NCBI GenBank assembly: GCA_025603075.1
Contig: MU626332.1
Span: 1 to 64,000 of the forward strand
From: Neoconidiobolus thromboides FSU 785
Lineage: Eukaryota > Entomophthoromycota > Entomophthoromycetes > Entomophthorales > Neoconidiobolaceae
Reading direction: 5' to 3'
Length of the DNA: 64,000 nt
Shown: positions 43,460 through 55,281 of the stretch, piece after piece
Numbering within the stretch: position 1 is the stretch's first letter
Layout: each line of letters starts with the position of its first letter
Notes under the pieces: model-generated
The model's database searches: none
What the model was told of the DNA's origin: nothing
The model's input: only the letters and a program-made list of their open reading frames with translations
Translations under genes and position numbers: made by a program

Positions 43460-44090
43460 TTATCTGATCTTTCTCTGGTAATTCTCTAACCTATCACGAG
43501 CTTTATCAGTAGGAGCTTCCATTTTCCCGACCATGTCTTCAGCAAGCGAACTATCAGGAGCACTTAGATAGGGTCTATTAATAAGGGTAAATAAATTTTT
43601 TATAATATGTAATTCGATTTACCTGATTAGAACTTCGTCTCTCTTTTTTGCAAAATCATGAGCCAAAATATTAATTTCGTCACTATTTAATAATTTATAC
43701 ATCTTTGGAACAAGGATCCTTTCTTCTTCATTCTCATGCTCTTTAAACTCCTATTAAAAGTAAGTATATATAGCAACAACTTGATACTATATCACAAGGG
43801 TTCGATCAATTTTAGACTGAAATTTTTTGGTTGCTAGATCTCTATAGCAGTTTGACAACAGATAAAGGTCTTCTTTTAGTATAGGATACTCATCCAAGGA
43901 TTCATAATATGGGAGTGTTTTTTTAACTTCATTATTTTTTCCGTTTTTTAAGCGCTATTTAAGCAGAAAATTTGGTAGTAAACTCTTAAACATAAAAATA
44001 CATCCCCGTATTTTGATCCCCTAATTTGTCTTTAATTACTCTATATAAATCGATTTCCTCAATAACATTATGAATTGAAATTATATAAAA
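43460..44090 (-). pseudogene. Hemerythrin-like (HHE) gene C, disrupted by a MITE
   Basis: Three exons match gene B. One carries IHNVIEEIDLYRVIKDKLGD, then SLDEYPILKEDLYLL; the next has FKEHENEEERILVPK; the last is the SAPDSS...DKARDR tail (stop at 43460-43462). The first is split by a complete MITE (43910-44008) between the IKDKLGDQ and YYESLDEY parts. Exon 1 is absent and its place is taken by another MITE remnant (44143). The acceptor before the first matching exon is lost (TATAAG in B, TATAT here). The helix C His of B is Tyr. All four defects point to a dead gene. Confidence 0.85.
43910..44008 (-). mobile_element. TA-MITE copy 23, inside hemerythrin C exon
   Basis: TGGGAGTGTTTTTTTAAC...ACATCCCCG, 99 bp, with TA at 43908-43909 and 44009-44010. 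Gene B supplies an empty site for comparison: GAATATTGGTCGTCCCC against ATAATATTTTGATCCCC once the element and one TA are removed. Confidence 0.9.
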
Positions 44091-44142
44091 AGTTGTTATT
44101 GAAGTTTATCCATATTAATCTTTGAGCTAACGTTGACACATA

Positions 44143-44236
44143 AGAGTATTTTATAGCTTCATTACTTTTTCTATCTTTTAAGCACTATTTGCACAGAAAA
44201 TTGTTAGTAAAATTCTTAAACATAATACATCCTTAA
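44143..44236 (-). mobile_element. TA-MITE copy 24 (degraded)
   Basis: AGAGTATTTTATAGCTTCATTAC start, inner TTTTAAGCACTATTTG and a final ATACATCCTTA; both ends are mutated. Confidence 0.65.
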
Positions 44237-44254
44237 ATGAATTGCTTTATAGAT

Positions 44255-44587
44255 TTAATCCGACAAAAGTAAACTGTTATAAGATAAAGCAACATTTAGA
44301 TTTGAACAAGTTAATATAATAAATGTCAGTATTTCGGCACCAGTATAACTGAAAATCAAGTTTAAAAATGTTAGACGTTCTATAGAGTAGAAGTGGATTT
44401 TTGATGGTTTTTCAATAGTTGTAGATACAACAAAAATAAACCAAAATGCAAAAATTAGAGTAAAGATTTTGGTATTTCTAAATGGCATTTTTATACTTTG
44501 CTTTATTGGAAGTGTTGTAATATTAAAAAGTATTAACGTTCTAAATGCAATATCCTTAGAATTATAAATAGTAAAATTTATCGACAT
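44255..44587 (-). CDS. Hypothetical membrane-type ORF
   Basis: A 110-codon frame with two or three hydrophobic stretches (FTLIFAFWFIFVVST, LTFLNLIFSYTGAEIL and the following segment). No family features, no intron signals needed. It sits in the repeat-rich zone between two MITEs. In such AT-rich DNA hydrophobic frames arise by chance, so it may not be a gene. Confidence 0.25.
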   Translation of the reverse strand: MSINFTIYNSKDIAFRTLILFNITTLPIKQSIKMPFRNTKIFTLIFAFWFIFVVSTTIEKPSKIHFYSIERLTFLNLIFSYTGAEILTFIILTCSNLNVALSYNSLLLSD

Positions 44588-44746
44588 TTTAACTATATGG
44601 GTTTAAGGTGTAACTTAAAATAAACACTTCTTGAATATAACACAAGTTATTCGTTTATAATAGTATTTATTATAAATATTGTGAATCATATAATACAGAC
44701 TAACTTGGTTGACATTGATTAATTTTTTAAGTGATCTTCAATCATA

Positions 44747-44841
44747 TGGGGATGTTTGTTTTGGCTTCACTTTTTCTATTTTTCAAGTTCTATTTGAGTG
44801 GAAAGGTTATTAATAAAATTCTTGAACAAAAAATATCACTA
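44747..44841 (-). mobile_element. TA-MITE copy 25, the last one in the window
   Basis: TGGGGATGTTTGTTTTGGCTTC start and inner TCTATTTTTCAAGTTCTATT; right end degraded (ATATCACTATA). Confidence 0.7.
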
Positions 44842-46712
44842 TATATTTTGAGTAAGGTTTTCTAAAAAAGTGGAGTAATATTTTGTTTTGAATGAAATAA
44901 ATTTTGATATTATATAATATTTGTAATAAAACAAATATCGGCTAATTAAGTCAGAACTATTTAGACTGATTGATATATTTTATACTGATTTTTACTATAG
45001 ATATAGTTGGTTAATAAAATTCTATAAGATCTGACTCTATTATGTTATAATAAAAATATAAGATAATACCAATCTACACTTCTATAAACTTTTATAGCAG
45101 CTTTTTGTTATTAAATTATAAAAACATACATAAATAATATAAAAATACTTTATTCAGTATAGACTAGATGCTGAGGATTTTTTAAAAAGCTATACTAGAA
45201 TGAAGATAAAAATAAACCTACTCAATCAGCTTGATACTATTGTTTCTTAATTTAATTGGATCAATTTAATTAAGAGTTGAATAAATGGTATGATGTTATG
45301 AAAACTATTCTATGACTTAAATATAAAGCAATAATAATATCTTTATAAAAAGCATTAAAGATCAAAAACTTTGTTGGTTTTGATATTGGTCTTTCGTAAA
45401 AACCAACACTTACATCATTATTTCTCTTCCTATAAAAATTAGTATTTAATTTTAGTTATATGAAGGAAGTTTACTTATTAATGAGAATTATAAAAGTTTA
45501 TTATAGGTAATATTTAAAAATATAAAATATAACTGGAAGACACATTACGTTGTTTAATACATAGAGCTATTGACCTTTTCAAGCTTCTATAACTTTAGTA
45601 CTTTCTCATCAACTCAAGTGACCCCTGGGCTTATTTTCAAAGATAATAGCTTAGTGGGAAAATACAAGGAATTTATAATATAAAATGTTGTTAGTTTAGT
45701 TTCAAGCCAATATGTGGTTCAAAGTAATAAACTGCTTTTTTTAATGCATTGTAATTTAAAACCTTATTCACTTATATTTACTTAAATAACTCTAAATAAC
45801 TCTAAATAACTCTAAATTTAATATTAAATTGTCTTTGAGGTTACATTTGACTATATATATTAATTGACAATACTCATAAAGCTTTAAGGCCATTTATTAA
45901 GTTTACGTATCTTGTTTATTATATCCAACCATGGACTCGTTTAAATTTAATCCAAAGTTTCTAAAAGAATGTTAATTTTTATGACTATTATTCTGAATCA
46001 ATGTCTTATATAATACTTTAAATCAGTAATTCAATTATATTATAAGAATTAACTGAAACAACGTGTTCAAATCAAGGGTATAAAAGTATTAAGGGCTAGG
46101 AATCAAGCTATGGATTATATTGCATATATGTATACCCCTTATATATAAAAATAAATACCTTTAAACTTAATGGAGCAGGAAGTCATAATCTAGCTTTTAA
46201 TATTTGTAAAAACTTAACTTTAATGAGTGCCATTAAGTATTAAATTTTTTACTTATTACATAATAAGTAATGAAGTTATTAAAAATAATCAGTTCTCATG
46301 CCATCAATACTACTTTCGTATTATAGTGTTATCCTTATAGGCGGAATTTAAAGCTTTGAATCATTTCTTAAGTGGGTATACTATCTCCTTAATACATTAT
46401 ACACTACCATATACATAATTGAATAGATTCTAGAATCTTTTGGAGTTAATAAATGAAAATTTTGGCTAAAAAAATAAAGCAAGGATATTAGTGCGGGTTA
46501 TTTTATCAATTCAGTTGATAGTTTTGATTTGTTAATGATTAAGTCATGCTTCCACTTGAAGCCAAGAATTCTAAATCGAAACAGGCCCTATTTTTTCTCA
46601 ATAGAAAACTTAGAATTTTTTTGATTTCCTAATTAAAATTTATTGTAAAGCAATTTTATAACACTTATTGAAATATAAAAATTAATGTTTATCTTTCTAA
46701 GGTATAGCTACA
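44842..46712. other. Intergenic boundary region, no gene seen
   Basis: About 1.9 kb without a supported gene, MITE or LTR. A short 11-bp tandem repeat, TAAATAACTC-type, occurs near 45781-45818 in four copies. It separates the repeat-rich compartment from the housekeeping cluster. Confidence 0.45.
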
Positions 46713-47882
46713 ATGAACAAAAATTGTATAACAACAAAAAAAAATTCCAATAACGGCTTAAAGCCTTCTTTAAGGAGTAACCAGAATACCTTTGTACATA
46801 AATTGGGAACGTAAGTGTTTATTTAATCGATAATAACTTTAATTAATATCCCTATTAGATTAATTAATGATCCAAATATACAGGACTCTATCTATTGGAA
46901 TACAGATGGGCGCTCATTTACCGTAAAAAACATTGATAAGTTTTCCAAAACTGTGTTACCTTTACATTTTAAGCACAATAATTTTTCAAGTTTTATTCGC
47001 CAATTGAATATGTAATTTTAATATTGAACACTTAAAGAATAATTTTTAATCCCTTTTGTATTAGGTATGGCTTTCATAAAGTAAATAGATCACCTAGAGG
47101 TCATAGAAGTGATCCAGCATTTCAAACATGGGAATTCTCACATAAGTTATTTGTAAGGGATAAACTGGAACAAATCAATGATATTAAAAGGACAACAAAT
47201 GATGCGGATTCAAGTATGAAAAATAGTCCATCGCCAGATATTCATTCCCAAGTAGCTTTGATGTATAGTCAACAAAAAGAGATGGTTAATACAATCCATT
47301 CCATGTCAAATGAAATACTTCAACTTCGAAGGGAGTTAAGTGAAGCAAATAGAGTGCAACAAGTTCAACAACAAGTCATAAGGAAGATTACTAATCACTT
47401 GCAAAATATTAATAGCTCAAGTAATAACAATAATAATAATAACATAAATAATTCGAACAATAACCAATTAGGTAAATTAATAAAGCTTGATAATTTATAT
47501 GTATATTAATAATATTATTATAGTAAATAGTGATCAGGCACAACCTACAATTTTTATTACGCCACCACAGGCTCAAAACAATAGCAATATGTATAACAGC
47601 TTAAGCCCCATGCCACATAATGGAAATTCACCAATTATGACCCAAGGACAAGATTATTATTTTAACACCTCAATGAATCAAGAGTTTCAAAATAATATGT
47701 TGAATATTAACAATATGAATTTAAGTCATCTTTCGCCCGGGTTAGCACCTTTAGGATCGGAACACTCATATACAGAGGAAATTAAATTTTCTCCACGTTC
47801 ACCAATAGTTTATAAGCCTCATGATAACTTTTATAGGTCTAATATTAGTGATTCGAATCCAGACGAAGTTTCTCCAAAATAA
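46713..47882 (+). CDS. Heat-shock-factor (HSF) type transcription factor, four exons
   Basis: Exons 46713-46810, 46859-47011, 47065-47471 and 47524-47882; 338 residues. Residues 27-125 form the HSF DNA-binding domain: FVHKLGTLINDP, then YWNTDGRSF.V, FSKTVLPLHFKH, and the recognition helix NNFSSFIRQLNMYGFHKV split by an intron. A coiled coil (about residues 140-200, QQKEMVNTIHSMSNEILQL and on) would trimerise or pair it. The second half is Asn/Ser/Pro-rich, as in activation regions. It could be the Hsf1 orthologue or an Sfl1/Skn7-type relative; no receiver domain follows, which argues against Skn7. Nuclear by family. Confidence 0.9.
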
Positions 47883-48630
47883 GTGGTTATCTTTGTTGCT
47901 CTTTTTTCTCTATATTCTTTTAAGGATTTTAAATATTAGTTTTTATTTTTTAATAACATCTATCTATGTAAATTTATTTTTATTAATTAGTTTATCTTTT
48001 TAATTTATTAAATGTCTTACTTAAAACTTCAAGTCTTTTATGCTGAAATATATGGTGGTTATATTAAAAAATATACACTTTAATTATTATTTTGTAGATT
48101 GCTCTTAAAGTTTGATTTATAAATTGTGTTAAATTATCTTCACTTACCTTAAATTATAGATTCAAAAATAATAGAATTTACATACCCATCACTTACATAA
48201 AAGCTTTAAGAAATGACTTACTGCTATTTTTTATATATAGTGATAAATAAACTATTATACGTTAACACATTTCTGCTAAAAGATTTCAATATACAAATTA
48301 TTCATTAAGTATGACTAAAAAACGATATATCAAAATAATAAATTAAATAAAAGAACATGGTTTAAAACAATAACCTGTATATTAAATAGGGACACATATT
48401 AAATAAACATCGCATATATTAAATAATTCAACAAGTAAAAAAACAAAGGCAACAATTAAGCCTGCTAAACAAAAGAAATTAGAAGTCAAAGTTTTAATTC
48501 TATAAAACTAAAGAAAACATGAAACAATTTTATTTTTAATCAAACTCAAAGTATTAAAATTTATTTATTACTTTTTTGACAATGATTAATATAAGGTATA
48601 GTTATCACTTTAGATGGTTAATTAAATTTT
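47883..48630. other. Convergent intergenic between HSF and NAC-beta
   Basis: AT-rich 3' regions of two convergent genes, nothing else seen. Confidence 0.4.
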
Positions 48631-49303
48631 TTAAGCTTCACTCTTTTCAACTTTTTCTTCAGTTACAGCTTCTTCAGCTGGAGTTTCTTCAGCATCAATA
48701 GCAGCTTTTTCACTAAAATTAAGTCAAGATTAACCATTATTCACTTAATATTAATTATTATAAAATTACAAGTTTTCAACTAAATCTGGGATATCATCTT
48801 CTCCATCTTTACCAGCATTTGGGTTTAAATGTTGATAAGTTTCAGCTAATTTACGGAGAGAAGCAAGGGATTCGGGGCCAAGTTGATTAAGGATACCTGG
48901 TACAAGTTCGGTAATTTCTATGCAAAAGTTTAAGTAAAAAAGAATAAAAAAGAAACTTCCAAAACATACCTTTATCAGTGGATGGACCGCTAATGACGAA
49001 AGTAGCACCATCAGTACCAGCGAAAACTTTAAAATATCGTTATTTAAAAAAAGAAGCATTAATAAAAATAATAAAATTGTTACCTTTTGGATCAGCAAAG
49101 TGGAGTACTTTACCAGCGTCACCAAACATGTTGACTTCTTGAATATTTGATAATGGAAGTACATCTAATGTTTTGACCACTTTTTCTAAGTTTTTATCAC
49201 CGAGTCCTTTGGAACCAGTAGATTTAAAAACTTTACGACGTGGGGTACCTTTACCACCAATACGTACTTGATTTTGGAGTTTAGCAAGTTTTTCAGGATT
49301 CAT
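48631..49303 (-). CDS. EGD1: Nascent polypeptide-associated complex subunit beta (BTF3)
   Basis: Exons 49303-49084, 49026-48970, 48917-48770 and 48712-48631; 168 residues. It starts [20 protein letters not shown] with the basic PRRK ribosome-binding motif ([11 protein letters not shown]) of all NAC-beta proteins. The NAC domain follows, with NIQEVNMF and VLHFADPK, then the conserved [20 protein letters not shown]. The acidic C-terminal tail, [17 protein letters not shown]-like, is typical. NAC-beta pairs with NAC-alpha at the ribosome exit tunnel to shield nascent chains and guard targeting. A TATATATAAAAG run just before the ATG suggests a short leader. Confidence 0.97.
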
Positions 49304-50890
49304 CTTTTATATATAAAATCAAAATGTTAATCTCTTGACTCCATTTTTTTTCTGCTGTGTTTGGTCCAACATATTTAAGATATAAAAAAAATGGAACGAA
49401 AATGGATGGGACTTTTATTACACTGTTTTGAAATAAATTGGGATTTACTAACCTTAATCAACTTAATATACAATTTTTAAAGTATACAAAGAAAGGACTT
49501 ATTATGCTAGCTTGACCCCCTGCTGAAAACAATTTTTGATATTTTTTGTCCAATGTAAGCTACCTTTGTGAAAAAATTAGAATTTGTTTTTAATTTAACC
49601 AATCAATGTAAATTACGCATTTTGTTTCGAAAATTACAACCAATTATTTTGAACTTTATTTTTAAAATCCCATGAATAGTATTAGAAATCCTTTTTTTTT
49701 AATTGTTTCGAGTTTTAGAATCAAGCGAAAATTTTGATTTAGATTTGTTCAATTTTTTGATATTATATTTGGTATATTAGTTCACTTCTTTGAACTATGT
49801 GAACTAGTTTATTTATTTTTTAAAATAAATTATATTCGATTTAACTCAATCCTTTAATTATCTAAATAAACTTTATGTTTACATTTTTAAACGCTAAGAT
49901 CCTTTTTTAAAAAAATAGTAAACTGAATATTCAAATAATATTCTTAGCTTGTTTTTTTAACTAATTGAAATTATTCTACAGTTCACTTTAAAAGTGACAA
50001 TAAAAATACTGAAAAAATAATATAGTAAAAAATAGAGCAATTATAATATAAAGTCAATGTTACTAAAATAACTTCAATTTTAAAACAAACCGTTTTTGTT
50101 ATTTAAACTGATAACTAAAAATACGAATATTTCATCAACAGAATCAAACTGTGACCTCAAAAGTAAAAATAGGGAAAAAAATTAAGGTTCGAAAAAAGGA
50201 AATAATTATCAAGAACATACACACTAAAATAAAATTCATAATAACCTATTTATTTATTATAAACTCTAAACTATGTTAAGTTGCTTCATATCAACATCAA
50301 AAATAAACAAAGTTAAAAAAAGGCTTAATTTACCATCAATTACCATTGACATCATAAAGATCATATTTAAAAATCTCATTGGTTTTTTAAGATGAATAAG
50401 GGAGGAATTCGTTCAATAAGTTGAATTTACAAATTAACACCCGACTTTACAGATAATCTATAGATCTAATTCGCTTATTTTATTATCCTGGAGAAATTAG
50501 GTAACTACAAAGTAAAGAATGAACATTGACAAAAATTTAGAAGGTCAAAAATTAGTTAGCTGAATTTTCATCACTTTAAAGTTTTTGAATTGAGTTTTAA
50601 AAGTTCAAGTTTGTATTTTTAATATAAAAAAGATAAAGTTTTGCACTTATTATCCAAGATTGGATATTTATTTGAAAGTTGGAAAATTGAGTTTTGGTAA
50701 GTGTTCATTCGACTATTACTTACTAATTAGTTATAAACAGTGACTTGAGTATTTTGTTGTTAAATACTTTGTAGATAATCACTGTGTTCGTAGTTAATTT
50801 AAACTACCATTCCCTATTTCTATTTATATCTTCATTTATTCATCCTTAAGACACTAGTATTAATCTCTTAATTATTTATCTAGTTAAGAA
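49304..50890. promoter_or_regulatory. Divergent intergenic between NAC-beta and spg1
   Basis: A 1.6-kb region between two divergently transcribed genes, rich in long A and T runs. It presumably holds both promoters; no defined site can be named apart from the TATA-like run next to NAC-beta. Confidence 0.4.
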
Positions 50891-51924
50891 ATGGCAGAAG
50901 AAGGCAAAAATAGGTGATTATTTATAAAATGAACACAAAAATCGGCAATAAACTTATCATTTGTTTATTTTAGTGTTGTAATCAAAGTAGGTATGGTAGG
51001 GGATTCACAAATTGGAAAAACAAGTTTAATGGTAAAATACGTTGAAGGATCATTTGATGAAGATTATATTCAAACGCTTGGTAAGTGAGGTTGTTTCAAA
51101 AGATTTTGTTTTTTAAAACTGAAGAATTTATTGACTATTTTGAATTCTTATTTTTTTATAAATTAGAAGTAGAATTTTAATATTAATTTATTTTTTATTA
51201 CTTTTAGGTGTTAATTTTATGGAAAAAACAATATCTATTAGAAACACTGAAATTACTTTCTCAATATGGGATTTAGGAGGTAACTCATTAATTCACTTCT
51301 CATGTGTTACAAAACATTAACCCATTTCTTCCTTCCCACTCTTAGGTCAACATGAATTTGTTAATATGTTACCATTAGTATGTAATGACGCTGTAGCAAT
51401 ATTATTTATGTTTGATTTATCAAGAAAAGCAACTTTAAATTCAATTAAAGAATGGTATCGTCAAGCTCGTGGATTTAATAAAGTAATTTATTATAGATTG
51501 TTAGAAGATGAACAACTAAATGGATGCTAATATTTGAATTTTAATAGACTGCTATGCCCTTTTTAGTTGGTACTAAATATGATCATTTTGCTAGTTTTAA
51601 TAGAGAAGAACAAGAAGAAATAACAAAACAGGTAATTGGGATCAATAATTTTATTAAATAATAATAATATATAGTATATTATATTAGACAACAATAAGAT
51701 CTATTCTAAAAAATTAATACTCATTATAATTTTAATTCATATAGGCACGTAAATTTGCGAAAGCAATGAGGGCGCCATTAATATTTTGTTCTACATCCCA
51801 TTCTATCAATGTACAAAAAGTATTTAAAGTGGTATTAAGTAAAGCGTTTGATCTTAAATGTACTATTCCAGAGATTTCAGATATTGGTGCACCTATACTT
51901 GAGTATGAAGTTGGGTCGGAGTAA
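50891..51924 (+). CDS. spg1: Spg1/Tem1-type small GTPase, six exons
   Basis: Exons 50891-50913, 50974-51080, 51208-51279, 51346-51482, 51548-51631 and 51745-51924; 200 residues. It has a P-loop [11 protein letters not shown], the family-typical [13 protein letters not shown] switch I region, WDLGGQHEF (switch II, with the unusual LGGQ of this family), GTKYDHF in place of NKxD, and [12 protein letters not shown]. The GTKYD and LGGQ features mark Spg1/Tem1 apart from Rab and Ras proteins. It has no C-terminal prenylation Cys, as expected. Spg1/Tem1 triggers the septation-initiation / mitotic-exit kinase cascade at spindle poles. Convergent with LAS1. Confidence 0.95.
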
Positions 51925-52325
51925 ACAATGATTGTAAAAGAAAAGAGATGTGTAGTTTTTGCAAAGCTTGTTTGTTAGATTCATTCATAAATTGATACAG
52001 ATTATAATGTTAAAATTATACGTCCCACTTTTTCTCAATGGTTAGTTTAGAATAGTATTTTAAGCTTCAATTTTTGTCCTACCTCTTCACTTTCTTTAAT
52101 ATTTTTTCCTTTACTATTAACTTTTAATCGGATCACCCTTTTTTGACATTAAAGTTTTCAAACCTTTAGTTTTTATTATTTTCAAATAGAAATGTCTAGA
52201 AAAATAGATGTCATTATATTTGATTATTAAAATCTCAATTCTTGACTTTTCAAATTTATTTCTTGAAAATCTTAAAACATTAAATTTTATCATTCTTTAA
52301 AATAGATAAACATAGTTGAGGAAAG

Positions 52326-52690
52326 TTCATGAAGTTTGAAGAATAAATAGATTCGATAAGATGTACAAGAGAGTGTTTTGGAGAACCGTATTATATGTAT
52401 TAGAAATAGAACACATACAAAGTTTTCTATTAATTGAACCATTTGTATATAATTAGAAACTTAGGAAATATTTACTATTAAGATATCAATTTTTTAGTCA
52501 TTTTCCTTAATTTTTAATCAAAGATTATGTTTCATTAAGATATACTCTTGATGCTTGAATTATATCTCAGAGGTGAGTAATTCAATCAATACAGAGCTTG
52601 GTATGTGTTCTATTTATAATACATAATAAGATCCTCTAAAAAATACTCGCCCACATTTTCTTTAAACCCTTCATTCTTCAAATTTTTTGA
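52326..52690. repeat. Long imperfect palindrome between convergent genes
   Basis: The left half, with TTTGAAGAAT (about 52336) through AAATAGAACACATAC (about 52404-52419), pairs with the right half, GTATGTGTTCTATTT (52601-52615) through ATTCTTCAAA (about 52674-52683). Outer arms of about 90 bp look roughly 70-75% alike by eye, and the inner 80-90 bp of each side also match more weakly. The whole fold-back is ~365 bp in the spacer between the 3' ends of spg1 and LAS1. Confidence 0.65.
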
Positions 52691-52795
52691 AATTTTCTCA
52701 CAGTTATATGATTCTATACTACATTACTTTAGAATATAATATTTAATCTTTATATTTTTATATTTCTATAATATTCTATAATTTATTTATAACAT

Positions 52796-55103
52796 TTAAT
52801 TTTTTAAGAATGGAGGTAAATAAGCTGGTAATTCATCCCATTCTAGTGGTAATTCTAAATCTGGATAAGAAGTTTCATTTAAGGCACCTAATGGAGCATT
52901 TGAATTAAATTCCATTGAATTGACTAAACGAGGATAAATGTTATTAATACTTAAATCCTTAGCCTCATTATTTGTTAATTCTAATTTATTCGTGTTCTAC
53001 AATAATAAAATAGGTTAATAAGTATTAAATGTAAGAGGGAAATAAAATAAATTTACTATAAATTCATGATATTTAGTTTCCATATCAATTATCTCTAAAG
53101 TGCTATTTTTTATTTTTTTTGTTATTGATTTGAAGTTATTGTCATCAATTTCGTGTTTTGAAATCTAAAATAAAATAAAATAAAATAAAATAAAATAAAA
53201 AATGATAATAAATCATTTTAACTTACGCTTTTCTTGGAATTAATAATTAATTTAACTAATTGTAATTGATTTTTAAAATCATCAATTAAATTGGAATTTA
53301 ATGAATAAATATGATTTAATATCATTAATGTACTAATAATAATTAAATTAAATAATTAATCAAAAATAAAAATATACTTACTAAATATTAGGTTTTCTTA
53401 AACAAATATGAATTATATAATCTAATTCAATTTGTTCAAAATTTTCTTCTAAATTAAAACTCAAACTAATAATTTCTTTACTCCAAGCGACTAGAAATTG
53501 AATTATTAATATTATAGTATAATAATATTATAATATTACCTAAACTTAACATATAACTGTCATCAAGGTCTTGATTTTTATCCGAATTATTCTAATAATT
53601 AATTAATTAATATTAAAACTCTGTCCACATATCACAACAAACAATAATAAACTTACTAATCCTAATAAATCCATTGTTGTAGAAGATAAATCAACTAGAT
53701 AAATATTAATAACTACAATATAGTAATAAACAAAATACATAATTTACATTCTATAGATTCTAATTTATCAATTAAAGCTAATAATAAAGCTTCTAAAAAT
53801 GCTTGATACTTTTCAGCTAATAGTTTCATTAACGGTAACCATAAATTTAATTGATTTTTATCTAACTTTAAATTATTCTTGGTTGGGCGTTTTCTAAAAT
53901 CGAATTGTTATTATTGTTATAAACTTTTTTCTTATATAAATAATATAACTTACTTTTTTCTTTGTGGAATTAAAAAAGAAGGTTGAATTAAATTATTAAT
54001 TATCAAATTTAAATACAAATTTATATTTTTTCTTCTAAAAAAATTCATCACTATTCCTTTTTCTTTACCGACTAGTTTCATTCCATCTTCTTCTTCGTTA
54101 TCTATATGCATCCATATTTAATATTGGTTTATTAAAACAATAATAAACAACATAGTATCAAATATAATACGATATTGTTACTAATTTACCTTTTAACCAA
54201 GCTTTTCTTAATTGTTTATAACTAATTAGTAAATTGTTGACTATTTCTACATCTTCCGTTGATTGATGTATTATTTTATTCCAGTAATGAACATTCAACC
54301 ATTCCAAAGCCTATAATAATAATAAAAAATTAATATAAATAATTATACTCTTAAATCTCAACCCAAGTCATTCCTCAAATTTAATAAAACTAATTAGTCA
54401 AAAACAAAATTTAAACCTACTTCTTTTGCATAATCTCTTAATATTTGAATTTTAGGTAAATTACCATGAGTAGCTGTATGACGAAGCATCACAAATTTAG
54501 GTGGTAATTGAATATTTTTAGCAATAATATGAATTGGTTTTGCATATTTACTTGTTTGTTCAGGATCAATAATACCATTAACAAATCTAAATCAAAAAGA
54601 TTACTATTAAATAATAATGAGAGAAATATTAATAAAACTATAAAAACGGATATAAATGAATTTTGCTTTTTGCTTTTTATTACCTTATTAAAGCCATTGA
54701 ATATAACATTCTTAATTCAATATCATTAAAATTTTTTACTTGTTGTTCATAATCTTTAATAATAACTTGATAAAATAACATACTACACTCAATACTACAA
54801 GGCAATTTTCCACGAATATACCATGCTTTAATCTGTTTAATTTGTTAATAAATAAATAAAACTGAATCAAATTAATCAATTAATAATAATATTCGATGAA
54901 ATAGTTTATTAATTTTACCATTCTTATTTTATATATTATTATTATTATTATTATTCTATTAATTATTGTTAACTTACTCTTTTTAAAGCCCATAGCAATT
55001 TATCATCGTTATTGGGTTGTTTCGATATTGGAAATAAAGCCTCTTTTACTGATTGAAATTCTTCAATATTAGTCCATGGTACGATTGTTGGTATAAATTT
55101 CAT
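52796..55103 (-). CDS. LAS1: LAS1-type pre-rRNA endonuclease, about twelve exons
   Basis: Starts at 55103 (MKFIPTIVPWTNIEEF) and ends at 52796-52798. The family signature is clear in the first four exons: IKAWYIRGKLPCSIE, then RFVNGIIDPEQ, then the HEPN catalytic stretch FVMLRHTATHGNLPK, then ALEWLNVHYW. RHTATH matches the Rx4-6H nuclease motif. Later exons are Lys/Asn-rich and the C terminus (PLEWDELPAYLPPFL) resembles the short tail motif that in yeast Las1 engages Grc3. LAS1 cuts ITS2 during 60S ribosome maturation in the nucleus. Inner exon borders are approximate; the separating introns are 45-70 nt. Confidence 0.9.
53163..53201. repeat. (AAAAT)n microsatellite in a LAS1 intron
   Basis: About seven tandem TAAAA units, lying within an intron of the minus-strand LAS1 gene. 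Confidence 0.8.
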
Positions 55104-55281
55104 TTCTTTTTTAATAAAAAATAAAAGTAAAAATTGTTTTAATGTAGAATTAAAGTTAAATTATTCTTTTTATTCAAGCCATTAATTTTTAACTATTATG
55201 TTGAAAACCAATAATTATATTAAAAATGAAAAATAAAAGTTTATATAAGAAAATACATCAATTTTATTTCAACCATACTCG

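Noticed and set aside
54508-54729. 73-codon plus-strand ORF
   Set aside because: Antisense to LAS1 exons and intron; no family features.
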